From Draconibacterium mangrovi (GTDB lineage Bacteria; Bacteroidota; Bacteroidia; Bacteroidales; Prolixibacteraceae), in the NCBI RefSeq assembly GCF_010586825.1, contig NZ_JAAAGB010000001.1, forward strand, positions 1,664,907 through 1,728,906: a stretch of DNA of 64,000 nucleotides. The letters are read 5' to 3'. This document shows, piece by piece, positions 1 to 7,193 of this stretch (positions are counted from its first letter, which is position 1; each line of letters opens with the position of its first letter). The position numbers and the translations under genes were made by a program. The notes beneath the pieces are model-generated. The model was not told the origin of the DNA and did no database searches. It saw nothing but the letters and a program-made list of their open reading frames with translations.

Positions 1-474
1 CGACGAGCCAATAATAAACTTCTGATCGCGGTTGAGTTCCTGTTTTAAACCGGCCTCTTTTTGCCTGAGTTTGCCAACTTCTGTTTTCGAGAAATTAAGC
101 TGGACAGCCGCCTTAATCGTTGCCAGCAGTTTGCTGTTGTCCCAGGGTTTTGGCACAAAGTCGGTAGCTCCCTGTTTCAGTGCTTTTACGGCCAGTTCCA
201 CTTCGCTGTAGGCAGTAATCAGCACTACCGAGATATCAGGATAACTCTTTTTTATCTGTTCGAGCCAATATAAACCTTCGTTTCCCGTGTTAATTCCGGC
301 TTTAAAATTCATGTCGAGAATGACAACATTGTAGTTGCCTGTTCGCAGCTCATTGGGAATGAGGTTAGGATTGGTAATTCCTTTCACTTCATCAAATTCC
401 TGCCCCAGCAAAATTTCCAGGGTGCTGATAATGCTTTTGTTATCGTCGACTATTAAGATGTTTCCTTTTGGCAT
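1..474 (-). CDS. NtrC-type response regulator, partial (N-terminal receiver domain)
   Basis: Open frame of 158 codons from ATG at 474 running off the left edge, so the C-terminal part is missing. The receiver domain is complete: acidic pair D10/D11, phospho-acceptor D54 (VVILDMNF), T87 and K109 (FVPKPW). After a linker rich in K, E and Q, the last residues (KFIIGSS) match the start of the sigma-54-interacting AAA+ domain of NtrC-family activators. Such proteins are phosphorylated by a sensor kinase and activate sigma-54 RNA polymerase from upstream sites. It is divergent from the tolC-like gene and probably regulates the efflux/permease cluster. The AAA+ and Fis-type HTH domains lie outside the window, so the NtrC assignment rests on the receiver, the linker and the first AAA+ residues. 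Confidence 0.85.
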   Translation of the reverse strand, partial: MPKGNILIVDDNKSIISTLEILLGQEFDEVKGITNPNLIPNELRTGNYNVVILDMNFKAGINTGNEGLYWLEQIKKSYPDISVVLITAYSEVELAVKALKQGATDFVPKPWDNSKLLATIKAAVQLNFSKTEVGKLRQKEAGLKQELNRDQKFIIGSS

Positions 475-555
475 AGTGTACAATATTGATTGCCTTTCCA
501 CCCTCTGACTCCCTGAAGGGAGAATCGGAAAGGCTCTGTTTAAACCAACCACCTT

Positions 556-586
556 AAGTCCCCTTTCGGGGATTTAGGGGTAAAAA
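556..586 (+). repeat. Dispersed repeat family A, copy 1
   Basis: The unit AAGTCCCCTTT-x-GGGGATTTAGGGGT recurs almost unchanged at 14504-14535 and 31804-31835. The CCCC/GGGG arms can form a small hairpin. It is non-coding and lies between divergent genes. A related degenerate CCCT/AGGG stretch sits just upstream at about 508-530. Confidence 0.7.
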
Positions 587-631
587 CTGATGGATCAAAA
601 TTAGACCAAGCCAAAAACAATTCCAATCAAC

Positions 632-661
632 TGTAAAAATATTTTACAATTTTCTGTAAAT
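632..661. promoter_or_regulatory. Candidate activator (UAS) site upstream of the tolC-like gene
   Basis: TGTAAAAATATTTTACA (632-648) is a 17-nt near-palindrome (7 of 8 arm positions). It is followed by a further TGTAAA half-site at 656-661 that forms a second inverted pair with TTTACA at 643-648. The group is centred about 105-110 nt upstream of the start site predicted from the sigma-54-like element at 724-738, a usual distance for NtrC-type enhancers. The identity of the binding protein is inference. Confidence 0.4.
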
Positions 662-723
662 AATTTTAACGTTTTCAGAAAAGGGTGATTTGTAAAGTTC
701 ACGAAATCAGCATGAAAGGTTTG

Positions 724-738
724 TGGCATTATAATGGC
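724..738 (+). promoter_or_regulatory. Candidate sigma-54 (-24/-12) promoter of the tolC-like gene
   Basis: TGGCATTATAATGGC has the GG and GC dinucleotides separated by exactly 10 nt, as in the sigma-54 consensus TGGCACG-N4-TTGC. The -24 half fits TGGCA; the -12 half has TGGC for TTGC. Transcription would start near 750, just before the ATG at 766, which argues against the longer reading frame starting at 685. The divergent NtrC-type regulator supports the call; the match itself is imperfect. Confidence 0.45.
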
Positions 739-765
739 ACGGGGAGTAGAAACAATTTTTACACG

Positions 766-2118
766 ATGATAAAGAAACGAATAGTTCTCATTATAATTTT
801 TTATTTGATTATAGGAAATACGGTTCAGGCCCAGCAAAAATGGAGCCTGAGCCAATGTATTTCTTATGCCATTGAAAACAACATTAATTTAAAGGAATAC
901 GAGATTCTTGAAAAACTATCGCTGGAAAATGAGCAACAGGCCAAACGCAATATGTTGCCGGGTATTGAAGCTTCAACCAGGGCAGGTTTAAGTTTCGGTC
1001 GTTCGGCGGACCCGAATACCAACGATTATATCAATACAGAGTTTTTTTCCAGCAGCTTCGATTTGGGGTCGACCATCGCTGTTTTTGACGGATTTCGTAT
1101 TCAGAACCTGATAAAATATCAGAAATTCAGAAAACAGGCCTCGGAATACAATCGGATAAATGCAACCGACGATTTGGCGTTTAACGTGATGGTGGCCTTT
1201 TTTGATGTGGTTTATTATAAAGGAATGCTCGACATTGCCAACGAGCAGGTAGAAGCCTCAAAGCTAAGTTTGAAAACAACAGAAAAAAAAGTGGAAGTCG
1301 GTTTAAAAGCCAAGACCGACTTGCTGGACATGCGCGCCAATCTGGAGCGCGAAGAACTCAACAAAATTCAGATTGAAAACACCCTGGAAACAGCGACTTT
1401 GAAACTAAAGCAGTTGATGAATCTTATTTCTGCTGAGGAAATGGAACTGGTAGATGAATCGTCGGTGGTTATAAACGAACAAGTGGCTCAACCGCGACAA
1501 CTTTTTGAACAGTACACCGGTTGGTCGCCCTATTACCAGTCGATTTATGCGAACGTGAAAGCTACGGAAAAAGGTCTTGCTTTAAGTCGCTCGGCACTTT
1601 ATCCGTCGATTTACGCCAGTGGCTCGATCGGTACCGGTTTTTACGAAACCAACACCGATGCCGATGGTAACACCCTGGCATTTAGCGATCAGTGGAAAAA
1701 CAACAAAAGCCAGTATCTGGGAGCCTCATTAAGTATTCCGGTTTTTAGCCGGTGGAGCAATCGTTCGGAGGTGAAAAAGGCAAAACTGGAACTGGAACGT
1801 GCCCAAAATAACCTGGACGATGAACGTCAAAAAATGTTTTTCGATATGGTGAATGACCTTACAGAATTGGAAGCTTTATACAAAGAACACAGTCAGTATG
1901 TAAAGCGCACCGAGGTTGATGAGCTGGCTTTTCAGGCTGCTGAAAAGAAATTCGACCAGGGACTGATTGACATTAACGATTACTACATAGCTAAAAACCG
2001 CTTGGCAAATACTCAGAGTCAGGTTTTACGCTCGCGCACGCAGTGGGAGATAAAAATGAAAGTATTGCAGTTTTACCGGGGACAGCGGTTTTGGGAATTG
2101 GACGAAAGTGCTCAGTAA
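766..2118 (+). CDS. TolC-family outer membrane efflux protein
   Basis: 450 aa from ATG 766. The frame is open from 685, but the start at 766 gives a proper Sec signal peptide (IKKR, hydrophobic core, cut near VQA-Q) and lies below the predicted promoter. The body has the two-fold alternation typical of TolC-type outer membrane factors: long Q/E/K/A-rich helical hairpins (about residues 150-230 and 345-440) and beta stretches with aromatic residues (SAGLSFGRSADPNTNDYINT-like region, SIGTGFYETNT region). Such proteins form the trimeric outer membrane and periplasmic channel of tripartite exporters. The adaptor gene starts 50 nt downstream, so they are probably co-transcribed. It is the only outer membrane channel gene for the permease array in this window. 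Confidence 0.9.
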   Translation: MIKKRIVLIIIFYLIIGNTVQAQQKWSLSQCISYAIENNINLKEYEILEKLSLENEQQAKRNMLPGIEASTRAGLSFGRSADPNTNDYINTEFFSSSFDLGSTIAVFDGFRIQNLIKYQKFRKQASEYNRINATDDLAFNVMVAFFDVVYYKGMLDIANEQVEASKLSLKTTEKKVEVGLKAKTDLLDMRANLEREELNKIQIENTLETATLKLKQLMNLISAEEMELVDESSVVINEQVAQPRQLFEQYTGWSPYYQSIYANVKATEKGLALSRSALYPSIYASGSIGTGFYETNTDADGNTLAFSDQWKNNKSQYLGASLSIPVFSRWSNRSEVKKAKLELERAQNNLDDERQKMFFDMVNDLTELEALYKEHSQYVKRTEVDELAFQAAEKKFDQGLIDINDYYIAKNRLANTQSQVLRSRTQWEIKMKVLQFYRGQRFWELDESAQ

Positions 2119-2168
2119 TCAGTAGCAGTTGACAGAAAATTAATTGAAAAAAGTAAAAGACCATAGAT

Positions 2169-3425
2169 ATGGGAATGGATAAAAAAATTGAAAAGAAGAA
2201 AGGCTTAAAAGCCAAGCACATTATTTGGATTGTTGGCGGATTGGCGTTTGCCTTTCTGTTGTATAAAGTGGTGTTAGGAAGCAGCGGTTCGGTATTTCGT
2301 GCCGAGAAAGACAAGCTGACTATCAGCTCCGTAACCGACGGCGAGTTTAACGATTACATTACCGTAATTGGCCAGGTGGAGCCTATTACAACCATTTTCC
2401 TCGATGTGGAAGAAGGCGGAAAAGTTGAAGAGATTTTTATTGAAGAAGGCGAGATGGTGAAAAAAGGTGACGTTATTCTTCGTTTGAAAAACAACGATCT
2501 GAATACCACAATTATGAACAGCGAGTCGAATATGGCCTATCATTCCAACGAACTTAGGAATACACAAATTGCCATTGAGCAGCAGCAGATCGGTAACCAA
2601 CGTGCCAAGTTGCAGATCGATCTTCAGGTAACACAGGCCGAGCGAAAATACAAACAATATGAGGCCTTGTTTGAGGATGATCTGATTGCCCGCGAGGACT
2701 ACTTACAAGCCAAAGAGGACTACGAACTGGCACTTAAAGAAAAGGAGTTGACCTACCTGAAATTTGAACAGGACTCGATTTTCCGTGCCAACCAAAAGAA
2801 AAACATGGACGAGAGTCTGGACAATATGCGTGATAACCTGGCAATGGCGCGCCTGCGTTTAGATAACCTGAATGTAAAAGCTCCTGCCGACGGTCAGTTG
2901 GGCTTATTAAATGCTGAGATCGGGGAGTCAATCGCCCGTGGACAGCGAATAGGTATGGTGAATATTTTAACCGACTTTAAAATCAATGCACTAATCGACG
3001 AGCATTATATAGACCGCGTGCGTCGTGGCCTGAATTCGTCGTTCGATCGTGGTGGTGAAAACTACAACCTCACTGTTAAAAAGGTATATCCTGAAGTGCG
3101 CGAAGGTCAATTTGAAATCGACATGATCTTCGAAGGGGCAAAACCGGATAACATCCGCACCGGGCAAACTTATCATACAAAATTACAGTTGGGACAACCT
3201 GAAAAAGCGGTGCTGATTCCCAAAGGCGGTTTCTTTCAAAGTACCGGCGGCCAGTGGGTTTATGTGCTGAACGATAACGGAACGGAAGCCGAAAAACGCA
3301 GCATCCGTATCGGGAAACAAAACCCACAGTATTACGAAGTGCTGGAAGGTTTAACACCGGGCGAGAAAGTGATTACTTCCAGCTACGATTTGTTTGGGGA
3401 TAACGATAAGATTGTGTTTAAGTAG
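2169..3425 (+). CDS. HlyD/MacA-type periplasmic adaptor (membrane fusion protein)
   Basis: 418 aa. Basic N-terminus, then one membrane anchor at about residues 18-37 (HIIWIVGGLAFAFLLYKVVL). A lipoyl/barrel-sandwich half follows (VEEIFIEEGEMVKKGDVILRL, about 88-108), then a long coiled-coil hairpin (about 115-225), the second lipoyl half (NVKAPADGQLGLLNAEIGESI, about 235-255) and a beta-barrel/membrane-proximal C-terminus. The adaptor bridges an inner membrane ABC permease and the TolC-like channel. An in-frame ATG two codons downstream is an alternative start. The single adaptor presumably serves several permeases of the cluster; that sharing is inference. Confidence 0.92.
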   Translation: MGMDKKIEKKKGLKAKHIIWIVGGLAFAFLLYKVVLGSSGSVFRAEKDKLTISSVTDGEFNDYITVIGQVEPITTIFLDVEEGGKVEEIFIEEGEMVKKGDVILRLKNNDLNTTIMNSESNMAYHSNELRNTQIAIEQQQIGNQRAKLQIDLQVTQAERKYKQYEALFEDDLIAREDYLQAKEDYELALKEKELTYLKFEQDSIFRANQKKNMDESLDNMRDNLAMARLRLDNLNVKAPADGQLGLLNAEIGESIARGQRIGMVNILTDFKINALIDEHYIDRVRRGLNSSFDRGGENYNLTVKKVYPEVREGQFEIDMIFEGAKPDNIRTGQTYHTKLQLGQPEKAVLIPKGGFFQSTGGQWVYVLNDNGTEAEKRSIRIGKQNPQYYEVLEGLTPGEKVITSSYDLFGDNDKIVFK

Positions 3426-3506
3426 GTGCAAAGGGCTCGGAGGAAAGCGCTAAGCGATTCGTAGAACATTCAGCTGTTGTAAGTAAGAAACATTAAATAT
3501 TTCGAC

Positions 3507-3875
3507 ATGGCACATTTTAGGTTTATGGATTTAGACATCTGGAAAGAAGCTATTGTTTTAAATGACGAGCTTTACGATTTGGCAGAAATCCTGGAGCAGG
3601 CAAAACATTTTCGAGCAGCCGAACAATTAAGGGCAGCATCATTAAGTATTTCTAATAACATTGCTGAAGGTGCCGGTTCTTTTTCTGACAAAGATTTTGC
3701 TAATTTTCTAAAGTTTGCCCGACGTTCAGTTTTTGAAACAGTTAATATTACTTATGTCACTTATCGTAGAAAATTTATTACCGAAGATGAGCTCAATAAA
3801 AAGCTTGATGACATGGATAAACTAAGTAGGAAAATAACAAATTTCAGAAAGAAGATTCTTAGCGCAGAGCGATAA
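3507..3875 (+). CDS. Four-helix-bundle protein (23S rRNA intervening-sequence-protein family)
   Basis: 122 aa, all-helical. Family hallmarks are visible: FMDLDIWKEA near the start, an RAASLSISNNIAEGAG loop at about residues 43-57, and DFANFLKFARRSVFE. Members were first found in intervening sequences of 23S rRNA but are common as stand-alone genes in Bacteroidota; the molecular role is unknown. It sits between adaptor and ATPase, where it has no obvious transport role, and is flanked by GCGC/AGAGC-rich repeats at about 3436-3460 and 3861-3987. This suggests insertion as a small hitchhiking unit. Confidence 0.88.
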   Translation: MAHFRFMDLDIWKEAIVLNDELYDLAEILEQAKHFRAAEQLRAASLSISNNIAEGAGSFSDKDFANFLKFARRSVFETVNITYVTYRRKFITEDELNKKLDDMDKLSRKITNFRKKILSAER

Positions 3876-3987
3876 GCGCATAGGGCATAGCGAAAGAAGC
3901 CAGTAACATATAAAAGCATCTTATAGTTCTAGGCATTTGGGGCATTGCCATTATTTTTCGCCATGCGCCACGCTCTCTGCGCCCGCA
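3861..3987. repeat. GCGC/AGAGC-rich intergenic repeat (family D)
   Basis: Degenerate alternations of AGCGCAGAGCGATAAGCGC and GCCATGCGCCACGCTCTCTG follow the four-helix-bundle gene. A related stretch lies at 4730-4779 after the ATPase and a short one at about 3436-3460 before the bundle gene. No coding potential is evident in any of them. Confidence 0.4.
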
Positions 3988-4016
3988 AATTGATTATACA
4001 ACAAAACAAAAATATC

Positions 4017-4715
4017 ATGATAAAGACAGAAAATCTAACGAAAGTATTTCGCACCGAAGAGGTGGAAACCAGTGCATTGAATGAGGTAAGTTTACATGTA
4101 AAAAAAGGTGAATTTGTGGCCATCATGGGACCTTCAGGTTGTGGAAAATCAACCTTGATGAATATCATCGGGTTACTGGATAATCCTACCGGCGGTGAAT
4201 ATTATTTTGATGGTGCCGAGGTTGGTCAACTAAAAGAACGCAACCGCACCATGTTGCGCAAGGGAAACATCGGTTTTGTGTTTCAGAGCTTTAACCTGAT
4301 CGATGAACTGAACGTTTACGAAAATGTGGAACTTCCGCTAATCTACCTCAAACTGAAAGCCCGTGAGCGCAAAGAAATGGTAGAGAAAGTACTGGAGCGA
4401 ATGAAAATTGCGCACCGCGCCAAACACTTTCCGCAACAACTTTCGGGTGGACAACAGCAGCGTGTGGCCATTGCGCGTGCCGTAGTTGCCAATCCGAAGC
4501 TGATTCTTGCCGATGAGCCTACCGGTAACCTCGACTCGAAAAACGGTTTGGAAGTAATGAACCTGCTTACCGAACTCAACAGAGAAGGAACCACTATTGT
4601 AATGGTAACGCACTCGCTACACGACTCTGAATTTGCTCACCGCGTTGTTAACCTGTTCGACGGTATGATCATTACCGAAGAAGTGAAAAAAGAAATGGGA
4701 GAGATTCTGCTATAA
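4017..4715 (+). CDS. ABC transporter ATPase, MacB/LolD type (ATPase 1)
   Basis: 232 aa from ATG 4017; the frame is open from 3945, but the upstream codons lie in repeat sequence and do not resemble the family. Walker [10 protein letters not shown] at 38-46, Q-loop FVFQSFNL near 88, signature LSGGQQQR at 142-149, Walker B ILADE with catalytic E167, and a normal D-loop GNLDS (D173). This is the class that pairs with FtsX/MacB permeases for mechanotransmission rather than classical substrate passage. It starts 88 nt before P1, is the first ATPase of the cluster and has canonical motifs, so it is the likely motor for many of the permeases. Confidence 0.95.
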   Translation: MIKTENLTKVFRTEEVETSALNEVSLHVKKGEFVAIMGPSGCGKSTLMNIIGLLDNPTGGEYYFDGAEVGQLKERNRTMLRKGNIGFVFQSFNLIDELNVYENVELPLIYLKLKARERKEMVEKVLERMKIAHRAKHFPQQLSGGQQQRVAIARAVVANPKLILADEPTGNLDSKNGLEVMNLLTELNREGTTIVMVTHSLHDSEFAHRVVNLFDGMIITEEVKKEMGEILL

Positions 4716-4729
4716 AAAAGAGCAGGACG

Positions 4730-4779
4730 CAAAGAGCCATGAGCAGGGAGAGCTGTTAGCGCTATGCTCTCTGCATCGT
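4730..4779. repeat. GCGC/AGAGC-rich intergenic repeat (family D), second block
   Basis: Non-coding stretch between ATPase 1 and P1 with GACGCAAAGAGCCATGAGCA and GTTAGCGCTATGCTCTCTGC, resembling the block at 3861-3987. Confidence 0.4.
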
Positions 4780-4802
4780 GCCCCTGACAAAATCGAAAAG
4801 CC

Positions 4803-7151
4803 ATGAAAAATTTACGATTTATATTCAGAATGTTTCGGCGAAATCCCTTGCTGGTTTTTGTAAACCTGCCCGGATTGGCCATCGGATTAAGTGCAGTATT
4901 GCTGTTGTCGGTTTACCTGAAACACGAGCTAAGTTACGACCAGCATTTTCAAACTAAAAACAATGTTCTTCGTCTTTACAATGCAGTTGCCGAAAATGGA
5001 AACACCACTAATTACGCCATTTGTTTGCGCAAAGCTTACACCGAAATTCCATCGCGGGTTCCAGAAATAAGATCGGCCACTCAGATTTATAATGGCTGGA
5101 ACACTACAGCAGAATTTGAGAAGCAAAAATTCCCAAACGTGCATATGTTGTTTGCCGACAAAGATTTCTTTGATGTGTTCGGACTAAAGTTGATTCAGGG
5201 AAACACCGATGATGCTTTGGTGGGTGAAAACAACGTGGTTATTACGCGGTCAACGGCACTGAAGGTATTTAATACCGAAGACTGTGTTGGCAAGGTTTTG
5301 AATGTTTCGGAAGAGCCGGCCACGGTAACAGGAGTGATAAATGATTTACCCAATAACACGCACTTTAATTTCGATTTGCTGTTATCGATGCAGACTGTTC
5401 ATCCTGAAAACTGGGGAGGGCTGGAGTTTTACACTTATTTCAGAATTGATGAAAATGCCGATTTGGCTTCAGTTGGAGAAAAAATAGCCGCTGCAAACAA
5501 CAAGCTTATGAAACCGTGGGGTGAGCCATTCAACCTAACTGTGGAAACAGGGACCGAACTTCTGGCCGATTTACATCTACATACCGTTGTTGATTTTGAT
5601 CTTTCGCCAAAAGCCAATTTAACGCACGTGTTTATTATTGCCGGCATTGCCTTTTTGGTGCTGCTTATTGCCATGGTAAATTACATAAATCTGTATGTTT
5701 TGCATGGCGAAAAGCGGATTGCCGAAATTGCTTCAAGAAAATCGTTGGGCGCAACGCAAAGCACGTTGAGTCGTTTGTTCTTTACCGAAACATCGGTGAT
5801 CAGCCTTTTGTCGTTTGTGCTGGCGTTGGGACTAACAGCACTTGTTCAGCCTGCGTTTGCCGGTTTAATGAAAAGCCAGATTGAGCTGTCGGACATGTTC
5901 TCCTTATCCGGCATTTTACTGGTTTTGGGAATTCTTGCCATTCTAATATTGGTTTCAGGTGCTTATCCAAGTTATTATTTGTCGAAGTTAAACCTGGTAA
6001 ATGCGCTAAAAGGAAAGACCTCTAAAGTCAAACGAAAAAGCACCTTATCGCGCATTGCCGTTATTTCGCAGTTTTCCATATCGGTTTTTCTTATTAGTGC
6101 GCTGGTAATTGTTTTTGCCCAGGTGAACTATTTAAAGGAAGTGCCACTTGGTTTTAATCCCGAAAACGTAATCGGTATTACCAACCTGAATAACGAGGTG
6201 CGAAGAAGCGCGTCGTCTATCGCTGATGAATTGTCGCAACTGGCATTTGTTGAAGATGTGGCGTCTTCCGATCATGCAATGGGACAAGGCTCAAGCGGAC
6301 AGGGAATAAAGAAGTACGGAGCTCCCGGAAATTTTAAAAGTATTGATGAATACCGTGTACATCCCGGATTTGCAAAAACCATGCAGATGGAATTGGTCGA
6401 CGGTCGTTATTTTAATAATTCGGAAGCAGATAGAAAGGCAGTAATTCTTAATGAAGCGGCGGCAAAAATGCTGGGATCCGATGTAAAAGTGGGCAGCCTG
6501 CTCGATATGTTTGATGAACCTTTAACGGTAATCGCCATTGCTAAAGATTTTTACTACATCGATCATCCGGGGGCACCAATTGGGCCACTAGTTCTTACCA
6601 ATTACCGAGGCAATGTAAACAATATGTATGTGCGAACAAAAGCAGGAGCCACACCGGCGCAACTGGCACAAATTGATGAGGTGATTAAAAGTTATTCGCC
6701 GGAATTGATCATCAGTAAGTTTCAGTTAACCGATGTTTACGCCAATAAATACACCAACGAAGAGCGTATGATAAAACTGGTTACTACCGGTGCCGGACTG
6801 GCGATTATCATCAGTTTTATTGGTTTAATGGCGCTGTCGGTGTTGAATGTAAACCGACGACGAAAAGAGATCGGAATCCGAAAAGTGATTGGCAGTACCG
6901 AAACACAGGTTGTTCGCGAGTTGCTTAAAGAAACGTTTGTCCTGGTGCTTATTGCTATTGTTATCGCTTTTGTAGGCAGCTATTTTACCATGCATCAATG
7001 GTTACAACATTTTGCAAACCGCGTTTCCATCAGTCCTGTATATTTTCTGGTTAGCGCTGCTTTTGCTCTGTTTATAGCGTTTATGGCAGTTAGTTGGCAA
7101 AGCTGGCGAGCAGCTACGCGAAATCCTGTTGAGGCACTCAGATATGAATAA
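4803..7151 (+). CDS. FtsX/MacB-type ABC permease P1 (two FtsX domains)
   Basis: 782 aa. TM1 at about 13-37, a MacB-type periplasmic domain (about 45-265), FtsX block 1 with three TMs (about 275-395), TM5 (about 420-445), a second periplasmic domain (about 450-655), and FtsX block 2 with three TMs (about 660-765). Eight TMs make it resemble a fused MacB dimer. The second coupling motif reads KEIGIRKVIGST and the sequence after it (TETQVVRELLKETFV) is unlike the other array members. Only the last 63 nt (7089-7151, VSWQSW to RYE) match the shared tail: 55 of 63 nt agree with P2, all differences synonymous, and similarity ends abruptly upstream. P1 therefore looks like a short-tract chimera. Confidence 0.93.
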   Translation: MKNLRFIFRMFRRNPLLVFVNLPGLAIGLSAVLLLSVYLKHELSYDQHFQTKNNVLRLYNAVAENGNTTNYAICLRKAYTEIPSRVPEIRSATQIYNGWNTTAEFEKQKFPNVHMLFADKDFFDVFGLKLIQGNTDDALVGENNVVITRSTALKVFNTEDCVGKVLNVSEEPATVTGVINDLPNNTHFNFDLLLSMQTVHPENWGGLEFYTYFRIDENADLASVGEKIAAANNKLMKPWGEPFNLTVETGTELLADLHLHTVVDFDLSPKANLTHVFIIAGIAFLVLLIAMVNYINLYVLHGEKRIAEIASRKSLGATQSTLSRLFFTETSVISLLSFVLALGLTALVQPAFAGLMKSQIELSDMFSLSGILLVLGILAILILVSGAYPSYYLSKLNLVNALKGKTSKVKRKSTLSRIAVISQFSISVFLISALVIVFAQVNYLKEVPLGFNPENVIGITNLNNEVRRSASSIADELSQLAFVEDVASSDHAMGQGSSGQGIKKYGAPGNFKSIDEYRVHPGFAKTMQMELVDGRYFNNSEADRKAVILNEAAAKMLGSDVKVGSLLDMFDEPLTVIAIAKDFYYIDHPGAPIGPLVLTNYRGNVNNMYVRTKAGATPAQLAQIDEVIKSYSPELIISKFQLTDVYANKYTNEERMIKLVTTGAGLAIIISFIGLMALSVLNVNRRRKEIGIRKVIGSTETQVVRELLKETFVLVLIAIVIAFVGSYFTMHQWLQHFANRVSISPVYFLVSAAFALFIAFMAVSWQSWRAATRNPVEALRYE

Positions 7152-7193
7152 TTAAAACAAAACCAAATATAATCACCCTTACAATTAAATTTT

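Noticed and set aside
735..750. Alternative sigma-54 element with an exact TGGCACG
   Set aside because: The GC expected 10 nt after the GG is AG, so the -12 half is missing; the overlapping element at 724-738 has correct spacing.
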